A stretch of DNA of 64,000 nucleotides from NCBI RefSeq assembly GCF_040105385.1, contig NZ_JBEDNQ010000006.1, positions 124,001-188,000 on the forward strand, written 5' to 3'. Of this stretch, positions 8,019 through 16,313 are shown piece by piece (position 1 is the first letter of the stretch; each line of letters opens with the position of its first letter). The stretch is from Pseudonocardia nematodicida. GTDB lineage: Bacteria; Actinomycetota; Actinomycetes; Mycobacteriales; Pseudonocardiaceae. Position numbers and translations under genes: made by a program. Below the pieces are notes generated by a model. The model did no database searches. It had not been told where the DNA came from and saw only the letters and a list, made by a program, of their open reading frames with translations.

Positions 8019-9410
8019 CTACGCGTCTTTCAGTGTCCAGGTGGAACCACCGGCGCCGTCCTCGACGGCGATCCCGGCGGCCAGCAGTTCGTCGCGGAGC
8101 CGGTCCGCGGTGGCGAAGTCGCGCTCGGCCCGCGCGATCCGGCGTCGTTCCAGCATCGTCTCGACCAGTCCCGAGAGCGCCTGACGGGCGGCGTCGCCCG
8201 AGGTGTCCGCCGGCCCGCCGGCGACCAGCGGGTCCAGGCCCAGCACCCCGGTGGTGGCCCGCACGCACGCCGCGGTCCGGGACGCGCCGACGGAATCGCC
8301 GGCGTCGAGGGCGGTGTTGCCCTCCCGCACCAGCTTGTGGATCACCGAGAGGGCGCCCGGGGTGCCCAGGTCGTCGTCCATGGTGGCGGCGAACTCCGCG
8401 GGCACGTCCGCCGACGGCTCGGGGAGCCCGTACCGCTCGCGGACCCGGTTGACGAACGACTCGATCCGCCGGTACGCCACGACCGCCTCGTCCAGCGCGG
8501 CGTCGGAGAACTCGATGTTCGACCGGTAGTGCGGGCCGACGAGGTAGTAGCGCAGCTCGGCGGGACGGGCCCGCCCGAGCAGGTTGTCGACCGCGAGGGT
8601 GTTGCCGAGCGACTTCGACATCTTCTCGCCGCCCATGGTCACCCAGGCGTTGTGCAGCCAGTACCGCGCGAACGGGTCCCCGGCGGCGTGCGACTGGGCC
8701 TGCTCGTTCTCGTGGTGCGGGAACACCAGGTCGAGACCGCCGCCGTGGATGTCGAACTCGGGCCCGAGGTAGGTCGTGGCCATCGCCGAGCACTCCAGGT
8801 GCCATCCGGGGCGCCCGTGACCCCACGGCGTCGGCCAGCTCGGCTCGCCCGGCTTGGCGGCCTTCCACAGCGTGAAGTCCAGCGGGTCTCGCTTGCCCCG
8901 CGGTTCCCCCTCACCCTGGTGGACGTCGTCGACCTTCTGGCCGGACAGCGACCCGTACTCGGGCAGCGTGCGCACGGCGAAGTACACGTCGCCGCCGGCC
9001 TCGTAGGCGTGCCCGCGCTCGATCAGCCGTTCCATCAGCTCGACCATCTGCGTGATGTGCCCGGTCGCCCGCGGCTCCAGCGACGCCGGCAGGCAGCCCA
9101 GCGCGTCGTAGGCGGCGGTGAAGGCCCGTTCGTGCGTTGCCGCCCACTCCCACCACGGACGACCCGCCTCCTGCGCCTTGCGGAGGATCTTGTCGTCGAT
9201 GTCGGTCACGTTGCGGACCAGGGTGACGTCGTAGCCCGAGTGCATGAGCCAGCGGCGCAGGACGTCGTAGTTGAGGCTCGACCGGACGTGCCCGATGTGC
9301 GGGAGCCCCTGCGGGGTGGCGCCACAGACGTAGATCGACACGGCTCCGGCTCGCAGCGGCGTGAAGGCGCGCTGCTCCCTGGTCGCGGTGTCGAGAAGGC
9401 TGAGGCTCAC
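8019..9410 (-). CDS. cysS: Cysteinyl-tRNA synthetase
   Basis: Class I aminoacyl-tRNA synthetase that charges tRNA-Cys. The 463-residue product has Cys29 as a probable zinc ligand, the HIGH signature in GLPHIGHVRSS (38-41), the KMSKS loop GGEKMSKSLGN near residue 275, and the zinc-site segment GWHLECSAM. The paralogue MshC (mycothiol ligase) is shorter, and the full C-terminal tRNA-binding part here favours CysS. A GTG start was chosen because the reading frame extends much further upstream without homologous sequence and a TACCCT hexamer lies 6 nt before this GTG. Confidence 0.95.
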   Translation of the reverse strand: MSLSLLDTATREQRAFTPLRAGAVSIYVCGATPQGLPHIGHVRSSLNYDVLRRWLMHSGYDVTLVRNVTDIDDKILRKAQEAGRPWWEWAATHERAFTAAYDALGCLPASLEPRATGHITQMVELMERLIERGHAYEAGGDVYFAVRTLPEYGSLSGQKVDDVHQGEGEPRGKRDPLDFTLWKAAKPGEPSWPTPWGHGRPGWHLECSAMATTYLGPEFDIHGGGLDLVFPHHENEQAQSHAAGDPFARYWLHNAWVTMGGEKMSKSLGNTLAVDNLLGRARPAELRYYLVGPHYRSNIEFSDAALDEAVVAYRRIESFVNRVRERYGLPEPSADVPAEFAATMDDDLGTPGALSVIHKLVREGNTALDAGDSVGASRTAACVRATTGVLGLDPLVAGGPADTSGDAARQALSGLVETMLERRRIARAERDFATADRLRDELLAAGIAVEDGAGGSTWTLKDA

Positions 9411-9416
9411 GTCACC

Positions 9417-9422
9417 AGGGTA
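9417..9422 (-). promoter_or_regulatory. Candidate -10 box of cysS (leaderless)
   Basis: TACCCT on the minus strand lies 6 nt before the cysS GTG at 9410, the spacing expected for a transcript beginning at the start codon. Confidence 0.45.
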
Positions 9423-9503
9423 CGGAGGCCCCCCGGCGGTAACGTGCTGGGGCGTTCCGATTCGTCCACGACGACATCGTCCGGTCTGCGGGACGCTCGT
9501 CGC

Positions 9504-9929
9504 ATGACCGTCTCGCAGCTCTACCCACGTCTCGTCGTCGGCCGCGCCGACGACGCCATCGCCTTCTACCGCGACGCCTTCGGCGCCGAGCTGGTCGAGC
9601 GCTACACCGACGGCGCAGGCCAGGTCGTGCACGCGCTGCTGCGCGCCGGGACCGCGATCTGGGCGATCAAGGACGGCGACGACGTCGACGCGCCGCCCGC
9701 CGGACCGAGCGGGGTGATCCTGGCGCTGTACGTCGACGACCCGGACGCCGTCGCAGCCGCGATGGTGGCGGGCGGCGGCAGCGTGATCTTCGAGGTGGCC
9801 GACCACGCGTACGGCGACCGGGGCGGCCGGATCGCCGACCCGTTCGGCCACTCCTGGATGGTCGCCACCCGCACCGAGGACCTCACCGCGGAGCAGGTCC
9901 AGCAGCGGACCGAGACCGCCTATCCCTGA
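9504..9929 (+). CDS. VOC (glyoxalase/bleomycin resistance fold) protein
   Basis: A 141-residue single-domain vicinal oxygen chelate protein related to PhnB/YdeM-type glyoxalase-like proteins. Typical features are PRLVVGRADDAIAFYRDAFGAEL at the start, VDDPDAVAAAMVAGG in the middle and AYGDRGGRIADPFGHSWMVAT near the end, where a metal ligand could lie. No substrate can be assigned. It lies between the divergent cysS and the convergent ispF, whose last codons it overlaps by 10 bp. GACGCT 6 nt before the ATG resembles, but does not match, a TANNNT leaderless promoter. Confidence 0.82.
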   Translation: MTVSQLYPRLVVGRADDAIAFYRDAFGAELVERYTDGAGQVVHALLRAGTAIWAIKDGDDVDAPPAGPSGVILALYVDDPDAVAAAMVAGGGSVIFEVADHAYGDRGGRIADPFGHSWMVATRTEDLTAEQVQQRTETAYP

Positions 9930-10390
9930 GCGGCGAGCAGTAGCGCGGTGGCGACGGCGGCGCGGCCCTCGCCGCGGCCCGTGAGACCGAGCCCGTCGGT
10001 GGTCGTACCGGACACCGAGACCGGTCCGCCGACGATCCCGGTGAGCACCTTCTCCGCCTCGTCCCGCCGGGTGCCGATCTTCGGGTCGTTCCCGATCACC
10101 TGGACGGCGGCGTTCCCGACCGTCCAGCCGTCGCGCTCCAGCAGCCGGCGGACCTCGGCCAGCAGGGTGGCGCCGCTCGCGCCCGACCACTCCGGGCGGC
10201 CGGTACCGAACACCGCGCCGAGGTCTCCGAGGCCGGCGGCGGAGAGCAGCGCGTCACAGAGCGCGTGCGCGCCGACGTCGCCGTCGGAGTGCCCGGCGCA
10301 GCCGTCGACACCGTCCCAGCGCAGTCCCGCGACCCAGCAGTCGCGGCCCGGTTCGACGGGGTGCACGTCGGTGCCGATCCCGACCCTCAC
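9920..10390 (-). CDS. ispF: 2-C-methyl-D-erythritol 2,4-cyclodiphosphate synthase
   Basis: MEP-pathway enzyme that cyclises CDP-methylerythritol phosphate, releasing CMP, on the way to isoprenoids. The 156-residue product begins GIGTDVHP, placing zinc ligands Asp8 and His10. CAGHSDGDVGAHALCDAL supplies the third ligand, and GNDPKIGTRRDEAEKVL and VSVSGTTTDGLGLTGRGEG are characteristic. The GTG start overlaps the ispD stop by 4 bp (GTGA), so ispD and ispF are translated from one message. Confidence 0.96.
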   Translation of the reverse strand: MRVGIGTDVHPVEPGRDCWVAGLRWDGVDGCAGHSDGDVGAHALCDALLSAAGLGDLGAVFGTGRPEWSGASGATLLAEVRRLLERDGWTVGNAAVQVIGNDPKIGTRRDEAEKVLTGIVGGPVSVSGTTTDGLGLTGRGEGRAAVATALLLAAQG

Positions 10391-11103
10391 ACGGTCCTCC
10401 CGGACATCTCCTCGAGCACGGCACCGGCGAGCAGCAGCTCGGCGATCCGCAGGTCCCACGCGGTGGTCACCTTGAACGCCAGCGGGTCGCCCGGCACGGT
10501 CGCCACCGGATCGCCGATCGCCTCGACCAGTCCCGCGTCGTCGGTCGCCGGATCCGGGATCCCCGCGTAGGCGCGGCGCAGGTCCGCGGCCCGGAAGGCC
10601 TGCGGGGTCTGCACCGCACGCAGCGCGGAACGGTCCACCGTGTCCGTCACGACCCCGTTCGGGTCGACGCGTTTGACGGTGTCGGCCACCGGCAGCACCG
10701 GGATCACCGCGGGCGCTCCGGCCCGCACGGCGGCCACCACCCGGCGGACCACGTCCACGGGTGTGAGCGGCCGCGCGGCGTCGTGCACCAGCACCACCTC
10801 GGCGTCCGGTCCGGTCGCGGCCAGCCCGGCCGCCACCGACGCGGTGCGGTCACCGCCACCGGCGATCACCGAAACCGGGCGTCCGGACAGCAGTCCGAGC
10901 GCCCGGTCCACCAGCTCCGACGGCACCGCGACGACGACGTGATCGACCACGTCGGACGCCAGCAGCCCGTCGACCGCACGCACCAGCAACGGCACCCCGG
11001 CGAGCGGGACGAACGCCTTCGGCTCCGCGGCACCGAGCCGCGTCCCCGATCCGGCCGCGGGCAGTACCGCGACGACATCCGCCCCGCGGGACGGCCCGTC
11101 CAC
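10387..11103 (-). CDS. ispD: 2-C-methyl-D-erythritol 4-phosphate cytidylyltransferase
   Basis: Transfers CMP to methylerythritol phosphate in the MEP pathway. The 238-residue product has the nucleotidyltransferase signature LPAAGSGTRLGAAEPKAF near the N terminus, LVHDAARPLTP in the middle and AVQTPQAFR, which contacts substrate in this family. The GTG start lies 8 bp after the carD stop, so carD, ispD and ispF form one transcription unit, as in mycobacteria. Confidence 0.95.
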   Translation of the reverse strand: MDGPSRGADVVAVLPAAGSGTRLGAAEPKAFVPLAGVPLLVRAVDGLLASDVVDHVVVAVPSELVDRALGLLSGRPVSVIAGGGDRTASVAAGLAATGPDAEVVLVHDAARPLTPVDVVRRVVAAVRAGAPAVIPVLPVADTVKRVDPNGVVTDTVDRSALRAVQTPQAFRAADLRRAYAGIPDPATDDAGLVEAIGDPVATVPGDPLAFKVTTAWDLRIAELLLAGAVLEEMSGRTV

Positions 11104-11111
11104 GGTCGCGG

Positions 11112-11603
11112 TCAGGCCGTCGCGGTCGCGAGCACCTCGTCGAGCAGGACCTCGGCCCGCTCCTCGTCGGTGCCCTCGGCGAGCGCGAGCTCACTGACCA
11201 GTATCTGCCGCGCCTTGGCGAGCATGCGCTTCTCGCCCGCGGACAGGCCGCGGTCCTTCTCGCGACGCCACAGATCCCGCACGACCTCGGCGACCTTGTT
11301 CACGTCGCCGGAGGTGAGTTTCTCCCAGTTCGCCTTGTAGCGCCGGGACCAGTTCGTGGGCTCTTCGGTGTGCGGCGCGCGCAACACCTCGAACACCCGG
11401 TCCAGCCCTTCCTGGCCCACCACGTCACGAACGCCGACGACCTCGACGTTGTCGGCGGGAATGCGGACCGTCAGATCCCCCTGCTGGACCTTCAGGACGA
11501 GGTACTGCACTTCCTCGCCCTTGATCGTCCGGGTCTCGATCGCCTCGATGAGAGCGGCACCGTGGTGCGGGTAGACGACGGTCTCTCCGACCTTGAAAAC
11601 CAT
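11112..11603 (-). CDS. carD: CarD/CdnL-family RNA polymerase-binding regulator
   Basis: Essential global regulator in mycobacteria that binds the RNA polymerase beta subunit and stabilises open promoter complexes, especially at rRNA promoters. The 163-residue protein has an N-terminal Tudor-like RNAP-interaction domain (MVFKVGETVVYPHHG onward) and a helical DNA-binding C-terminal domain with EEPTNWSRRYKANWEKL, which holds the tryptophan that wedges into the minor groove. Length matches mycobacterial CarD. AGAGGA lies 6-8 nt before the ATG. It heads the carD-ispD-ispF unit. Confidence 0.96.
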   Translation of the reverse strand: MVFKVGETVVYPHHGAALIEAIETRTIKGEEVQYLVLKVQQGDLTVRIPADNVEVVGVRDVVGQEGLDRVFEVLRAPHTEEPTNWSRRYKANWEKLTSGDVNKVAEVVRDLWRREKDRGLSAGEKRMLAKARQILVSELALAEGTDEERAEVLLDEVLATATA

Positions 11604-11992
11604 GTGTCCTCTGGCCCCTTTCGCTGGCTCCAGATTAACACGTCGCTCCCGCGACCCGGTGACCGGCTTTCACCGTCGTCGCAGGTCAGGGGGTTGACAA
11701 CACCGACAAAACGTGTTTCCCGCGCACACGTCGGGCGTCGTCACCCTCGGCGTCGACCGCGCGTCACCTGTCCGACACGCCGTCCCCGCCCGGACGTCGG
11801 CCGACCGACCGCGCACCCGCCGACGGCACGCGACTACGCTCTCGGGCGAAGACCGCGCGGTCACCGCGCGCGGTGCTGCCTCCTGAGACGGCCCGGCCGG
11901 ACCGGGAGGCGCCCCGTGCGATCGAGCGGCGCCCCATCGTCGTACGACGCGCCGGGATCCGCTCCCGGCCGGCAAGGAAGGACACGCCGACC
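11604..11992. promoter_or_regulatory. carD/lpqE divergent promoter region
   Basis: This 389-bp gap separates the divergent carD and lipoprotein genes. TAATCT on the minus strand (11632-11637) is a good -10 for carD but lacks a recognisable -35. TTGACA on the plus strand (11694-11699) is not followed by a clear -10, and TACGCT (11835-11840) is the best -10 candidate for the lipoprotein gene. I see no supported gene in it. Confidence 0.4.
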
Positions 11993-12685
11993 GTGAGCCG
12001 CAACCGCCACCGTCCCACCCGGACCCTGGCAGGGGTCGCCGGTGCCGTCGCCCTGACCGGTCTGCTGCTGAGCGGCTGCGGGGCCGGACAGATCTCGCAG
12101 ACCGCACAGCAGGTGGCCGCCACCAACGGCCTCAACGCCTCGGTCGGCCAGGTCGACCTGCTCGACGTGCAGATCGCCTACCCGGAGAACCCGGCCGGGC
12201 CGAACGCCCTCTACAACCCCGGCGAGTCCGCTCCGGTGCGCGCCACCCTGGTGAACAACGGCGCGGTCGCGGACCGGCTGGTGAGCGTGTCCAGCGCGGA
12301 CGCGGCGTCGGTCGCGATCGGTGGCGAGACCGCGCTGCCGGAGGGCGTCGCGCTGGTCGCCGTGGGCAACAGCCAGCTCCAGCCGACGGCGAGCCGCCCG
12401 CTCGAGCTGACCCTGGAGGGCCTCTCGCGCCCGGTCGCTCCCGGGACCGACGTCGAGATGACCTTCGTCTTCGAGCGCGCCGGATCGGTCACCGTGACCG
12501 TCCCGACCGCGATCCCGGAGCAGAACGCCGCCGCCGGGCCCCCGGAGCGCGACGACTTCCACGCCGAGGCCGAGACCGGTGGCGCGGAGCAGCCGCCGCC
12601 GCCCGGCCCGCCCGCCGACGGCGAGGGCGCCGAGGTCGCACCCGGCAACGAGGAGTCCGGCTCGGGCGGCGCCGCGGGCAACTGA
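11993..12685 (+). CDS. Secreted lipoprotein, LpqE-like
   Basis: A 230-residue exported lipoprotein. A basic N terminus is followed by a hydrophobic stretch and lipobox LSGC with lipidated Cys29. The mature domain has alternating strands typical of copper-chaperone-like or immunoglobulin-like folds (APVRATLVNNGAVADRLVSV and GTDVEMTFVFERAGSVTVTV). The last 45 residues are Pro/Gly/Glu-rich. Position between carD and radA matches M. tuberculosis lpqE, a copper-responsive lipoprotein, but copper ligands are not obvious, so only the LpqE-like label is given. The GTG start has AAGGAAGG about 11 nt upstream. The last four bases overlap the proposed radA start. Confidence 0.78.
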   Translation: MSRNRHRPTRTLAGVAGAVALTGLLLSGCGAGQISQTAQQVAATNGLNASVGQVDLLDVQIAYPENPAGPNALYNPGESAPVRATLVNNGAVADRLVSVSSADAASVAIGGETALPEGVALVAVGNSQLQPTASRPLELTLEGLSRPVAPGTDVEMTFVFERAGSVTVTVPTAIPEQNAAAGPPERDDFHAEAETGGAEQPPPPGPPADGEGAEVAPGNEESGSGGAAGN

Positions 12686-14058
12686 CCCCGCGGTCCCGGT
12701 CCGCCCGCTCGGGCGGCTACCGCTGCACAGAGTGCGACCAGCGCACCGCGCAGTGGGTCGGACGCTGCCCGGGATGCCAGGCCTGGGGCTCCCTCGAACA
12801 GGTCGAGGCGCCCCGGTCGATCCCCGGCCGGACCGTCGTCGCGGGGGCGCCGAGCACTCCCGCCCGGCGGATCGCCGACGTCGAGCTGGACGCCTCGCGT
12901 GCCCGCGCGACCGGCGTCGACGAGCTCGACCGCGTCCTCGGCGGCGGGCTCGTGCCGGGCGCGGTGGTGCTGCTCGCCGGTGAGCCGGGCGTCGGCAAGT
13001 CCACCCTGCTGCTCGAGGTCGCCGCGAAGGCCGCGGCCCGCTCCCGGGTGCTCTACGTCTCCGGTGAGGAGTCCGCCGGCCAGGTCCGGCTGCGGGCCGA
13101 GCGCACCGGCGGGCTGCACGACGAGCTCTACCTCGCCGCCGAGTCCGACCTCGAGTCGGTGCTCGGCCACGTCGAGACGCTGCAGCCGTCGCTGCTGGTG
13201 ATCGACTCGATCCAGACCATGTCCACCGCGGGCGTCGACGGCAGCCCGGGCGGGGTCACCCAGACCCGGGCGGTGACCGTCGGGCTGACCGCGCTGGCCA
13301 AGGAGCGCGGGCTGGCCGTGCTGCTGGTCGGTCACGTCACCAAGGACGGCGGCATCGCCGGTCCGCGGGTGCTGGAGCACCTGGTCGACGTGGTGCTGCA
13401 CTTCGAGGGCGACAAGCACTCGGCGCTGCGCATGGTGCGCGGGGTGAAGAACCGGTTCGGCCCGGCCGACGAGGTCGGCTGCTTCGAGCTGCGCGACTCC
13501 GGCATCGTCGGGCTGCCCGACCCCTCGGGGCTGTTCCTCGGCCGCTTCGGTCAGGGCGGCGAGGCCGTGCAGCCGGGGACCGCGGTCACCGTCGTGATGG
13601 ACGGGCGACGGCCGCTGCTCGCCGAGGTGCAGGCGCTGGTGGCGGGGGCCAACATCCCGAGCCCGCGACGGGCGGTGACCGGGCTCGACGCGTCCCGGGT
13701 ACCGATGCTGCTGGCGGTGCTGGAACGCCGCGGCAACCTCAAGCTGCACGACCAGGAGGTCTACACCGCGACCGTCGGCGGGATGCGGGTCACCGAGCCG
13801 GCCGCGGACCTGGCGATCGCGCTGGCCGTGGTCTCCGCGAAGCGGGACGTGTCGCTGCCCGCGGACCTCATCGTGCTGGGCGAGCTCGGCCTGGCCGGGG
13901 AGCTGCGCCGGGTGCACGGCGTCGGACGACGACTGGCCGAGGCCGCCCGGCTCGGCTTCACCAGGGCGATCGTGCCGCCGGACTCGGACACCGGCTCCAC
14001 CGGCATGAAGATCACCGAGGCCTCGTCGCTGCGGGAGCTGATGAACCGGGTGCGCTGA
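12682..14058 (+). CDS. radA: DNA repair protein RadA, probable CTG start
   Basis: RecA-like branch-migration ATPase in recombinational repair. If translation starts at CTG 12682 the product has 458 residues, near the family length. It carries a four-Cys zinc finger (C15-x2-C18, C29-x2-C32), Walker A GEPGVGKST near residue 100, the RadA-specific GVKNRFG motif near 255, and a C-terminal Lon-protease-like domain. No ATG, GTG or TTG is in frame before 12952, and starting there would delete the zinc finger and the strand before Walker A. The CTG overlaps the preceding stop as CTGA, so translation would be coupled. A sequencing frameshift is the alternative. A long hairpin follows the stop. Confidence 0.88.
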   Translation: MTPRSRSARSGGYRCTECDQRTAQWVGRCPGCQAWGSLEQVEAPRSIPGRTVVAGAPSTPARRIADVELDASRARATGVDELDRVLGGGLVPGAVVLLAGEPGVGKSTLLLEVAAKAAARSRVLYVSGEESAGQVRLRAERTGGLHDELYLAAESDLESVLGHVETLQPSLLVIDSIQTMSTAGVDGSPGGVTQTRAVTVGLTALAKERGLAVLLVGHVTKDGGIAGPRVLEHLVDVVLHFEGDKHSALRMVRGVKNRFGPADEVGCFELRDSGIVGLPDPSGLFLGRFGQGGEAVQPGTAVTVVMDGRRPLLAEVQALVAGANIPSPRRAVTGLDASRVPMLLAVLERRGNLKLHDQEVYTATVGGMRVTEPAADLAIALAVVSAKRDVSLPADLIVLGELGLAGELRRVHGVGRRLAEAARLGFTRAIVPPDSDTGSTGMKITEASSLRELMNRVR

Positions 14059-14062
14059 CGCG

Positions 14063-14108
14063 CCTGTGAGTACTTTTCGGGGTCAGGGCCCCGGAAAGTA
14101 CTCACAGG
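14063..14108. terminator. 20-bp hairpin between convergent genes
   Basis: Arms 14063-14082 and 14089-14108 pair over 20 positions (one G-U wobble in RNA) around a 6-nt loop. It lies between the convergent stops of radA and the next gene and carries T and A runs inside the stem. It probably terminates transcription from both sides. Confidence 0.7.
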
Positions 14109-14112
14109 GGCG

Positions 14113-14922
14113 TCAGCCCATCAGCAGCGGCGCGGGCTCGCTGGTGAGCGGGCCCAGCCGGGCCACGACGCGGTAGCCGCCGGCCGGCACCCGCTCCCGC
14201 GCCGCCGCGCAGCCGGGCACCGACCCGAGGCCGCTCCAGGTCACCGCGAAGGCCACCGGCTCGCCGGGCACGAGGGTGCGCAGGTCGTCGGTGGCCGGGT
14301 TGGCGCAGTCGTTCGACGACCACAGCCGGGTGCCGCCGTCGCCGCTCCACACCAGGATCTCCTGGTCGGCGCCGTCCAGGTCGCGCACGCACGGCTGCCC
14401 GGAGACGTTCGTGACGACCAGGCGCAGCTCCGGACGGGCGCCCGCCGGGTACGTGGGCTGGCCGGTCTCGGCCCGCAGCTCGATCATCTCGTCGGTGCAC
14501 GGCACCGGCCCGGTCGGCGGCGACGGCGCCGAGGCCGGCACCTCCACCGATGCCCGCGGGGTGTCGTCGGGGCGCACCGTCTCGTCCACCGGACCCGCGC
14601 TCGGGGACGCGGGTCCGGTGGACGTTGCCTCCGCCTGCCCGGGGGGAGCACCGGGTTCGTCGGAGGCGGGGAGCGGCGTCTGGGAGGGGTCGCCCGGGGC
14701 CGGGGAGGCCGGGCCCGCCGCTCGGGGGTTCGCGGGGTCGGAGTCCGGGGAGTCGGGTTCGGCCGCCGCCGCGTGGACCGGGTCGCCGGTCACGTCGGAC
14801 GGGATCAGGAACCGGGTGGAGAGCCAGAGCAGCGCGAACAGCGCGAGCAGCGCCAGGCCGATCGCGACGGCACGCCGACGCCAGTACACCGACGCCGGCA
14901 GGGGTCCCACCGGGTCCATCAC
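14113..14922 (-). CDS. Membrane-anchored protein with extracytoplasmic domain (Rv3587c position)
   Basis: A 269-residue protein of unknown function. One transmembrane helix near the N terminus (AVAIGLALLALFALLWL) is followed by a long Pro/Ala/Ser/Gly-rich linker (about 55-140). A folded domain of beta character comes last, with conserved-looking cysteines (VPCTDEMIELRAETGQ, VSGQPCVRDLDG, SSNDCANPAT, SVPGCAAARERV) that may form disulfides outside the cell. Its location near radA matches M. tuberculosis Rv3587c, also a membrane protein. GTG 14922 was chosen because TACCGT lies 7 nt upstream; ATG 14919 is the alternative. Confidence 0.8.
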   Translation of the reverse strand: MMDPVGPLPASVYWRRRAVAIGLALLALFALLWLSTRFLIPSDVTGDPVHAAAAEPDSPDSDPANPRAAGPASPAPGDPSQTPLPASDEPGAPPGQAEATSTGPASPSAGPVDETVRPDDTPRASVEVPASAPSPPTGPVPCTDEMIELRAETGQPTYPAGARPELRLVVTNVSGQPCVRDLDGADQEILVWSGDGGTRLWSSNDCANPATDDLRTLVPGEPVAFAVTWSGLGSVPGCAAARERVPAGGYRVVARLGPLTSEPAPLLMG

Positions 14923-14929
14923 GTCACCG

Positions 14930-14935
14930 ACGGTA
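14930..14935 (-). promoter_or_regulatory. Candidate -10 box, leaderless, of the 14113-14922 gene
   Basis: TACCGT on the minus strand is 7 nt before the GTG at 14922. Confidence 0.4.
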
Positions 14936-15437
14936 GAACTCCGGTTACTCGATGTCGTCGACGCCGCGCCGTGACCTCGCAGGTCGGCGCAGGTCCACCC
15001 GGGCGAGGGAGGCACGGAACCCCGTCGGAGTGGCCGCCCTCCGCACGGTCGATCAACCGCCGACCGCGCGTGGCGGTCCACACCGGACGGACCGCGACGC
15101 GGCGCCGCCCGTCCGGGTGGCGGATCGACCCACGGTGATCCCCACCGCCGGATGCCCCGGCGCCCCGCGGACCGGATCGCCCGAACGCGACCCGGTCGTG
15201 ACGGGCGCCGCGGCGCCGATCGCGATAGTGGCGGGCTCGGTCCCCGCCCGATGGCCTGCGGGCACGGCCGCCCCCGCGCCTGCGGACGCGCCCCGGCCCG
15301 CGCGTCCCGCGCCTCGCTCCCGCACCCTGGGCGCGGAGGTCGCACCGGGTGCAGTCGGTGCGGGGACGCCGCGGGGGTGCGAGAACCGAGCCGGGGCCGG
15401 GTGCGGGCGCCCGGGCGGGCGCCGCGACACTGGTCGG
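14936..15437. other. Intergenic region upstream of mutY, no supported gene
   Basis: This roughly 500-bp divergent spacer has open frames on both strands, but their translations are Arg/Pro/Ala-rich and look like composition artefacts. In mycobacteria a carbonic anhydrase gene lies near here; nothing resembling it is present. No palindrome or -35/-10 pair is convincing; GATAGT near 15224 is the only weak -10-like element. Confidence 0.5.
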
Positions 15438-16301
15438 GTGCTGGCCGAGCTGATCTCTCCGTGGTTCCGTGCGCAGGCGCGGGACCTGCCCTGGCGGCGG
15501 CCCGAGACCACCCCGTGGGGCGTGCTGGTCAGCGAGTTCATGCTCCAGCAGACCCCGGTAGCCCGGGTCGAGCCGGTCTGGCGGGACTGGATGGACCGCT
15601 GGCCCGCCCCGTCCGCGCTGGCCGCGGCGCCGCGGGCGGACGTCCTGCGGGCCTGGGGGAAGCTCGGCTACCCGCGCCGCGCGATCCGGCTGCACGACGC
15701 GGCGGCGGCGATCGCCGAGCGGCACGACGACACGGTGCCCTCCGATGTGGACTCCCTCGAGGCACTGCCCGGGATCGGCTCGTACACCGCCCGCGCGGTC
15801 GCCGCGTTCGGCTACGGACTGCGGGCGCCGGTCGTCGACACCAACGTCCGGCGGGTCGTCGCGCGCGCGGTGCACGGTCAGGGCGACGCCGGCCCGGCCC
15901 GCACCCGGGCCGACCTGGCCGACGTCGACGCGCTGCTGCCCGCCCGCGACACCGAGGCCGCCGTCGTCTCGGCCGGGCTGATGGAGCTCGGGGCCCTCGT
16001 GTGCACCGCCCGCTCCCCGCGCTGCGCGGACTGCCCGGTCGCGCACGCCTGTGCCTGGGTCGCCGCGGGCAGGCCCGCCTACGACGGGCCCCGCCGCCCG
16101 GTGCAGGGTTTCGCCGGGACCGACCGGCAGGTGCGCGGCAAGCTGATGGACGTGCTGCGCGGTGCCCCCGGCCCGGTCGAACGCTCGGCACTCGACGCCG
16201 TCTGGTCCGACGCCGGACAGCGCGACCGCTGCCTGCACTCGCTGCTCGTCGACGGGCTGGCCGAGCAGACCGACGACGGCCGCTTCGCGCTGCCCGCCTG
16301 A
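15438..16301 (+). CDS. mutY: A/G-specific adenine DNA glycosylase
   Basis: Base-excision enzyme removing adenine mispaired with 8-oxoguanine. The 287-residue product has FMLQQTPVARVEPVW (family catalytic Glu region), a helix-hairpin-helix LEALPGIGSYTARAVAAF, the VVDTNVRRV segment with the conserved Asp, and a C-x6-C-x2-C-x5-C motif (CTARSPRCADCPVAHAC) that binds a 4Fe-4S cluster. The C-terminal region is short, with little or no MutT-like 8-oxoG recognition domain. GTG at 15438 fits the family N terminus (LISPWFRAQARDLPW). It is the first of five closely spaced genes ending at the hairpin near 18.4 kb. Confidence 0.94.
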   Translation: MLAELISPWFRAQARDLPWRRPETTPWGVLVSEFMLQQTPVARVEPVWRDWMDRWPAPSALAAAPRADVLRAWGKLGYPRRAIRLHDAAAAIAERHDDTVPSDVDSLEALPGIGSYTARAVAAFGYGLRAPVVDTNVRRVVARAVHGQGDAGPARTRADLADVDALLPARDTEAAVVSAGLMELGALVCTARSPRCADCPVAHACAWVAAGRPAYDGPRRPVQGFAGTDRQVRGKLMDVLRGAPGPVERSALDAVWSDAGQRDRCLHSLLVDGLAEQTDDGRFALPA

Positions 16302-16313
16302 CCGGCCCGCCCG

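Noticed and set aside
8337..9503. A 389-codon upstream extension of the VOC protein frame through cysS
   Set aside because: It is antisense to cysS; the VOC homology begins at ATG 9504.
12579..12983. A 134-codon frame spanning the lpqE-radA junction as a separate gene
   Set aside because: Arg/Pro-rich shadow; the radA frame carries the zinc finger here.
14952..15437. N-terminal extension of mutY from 14952
   Set aside because: The extension is low-complexity Arg/Pro/Ala sequence, and the family N terminus starts at 15438.
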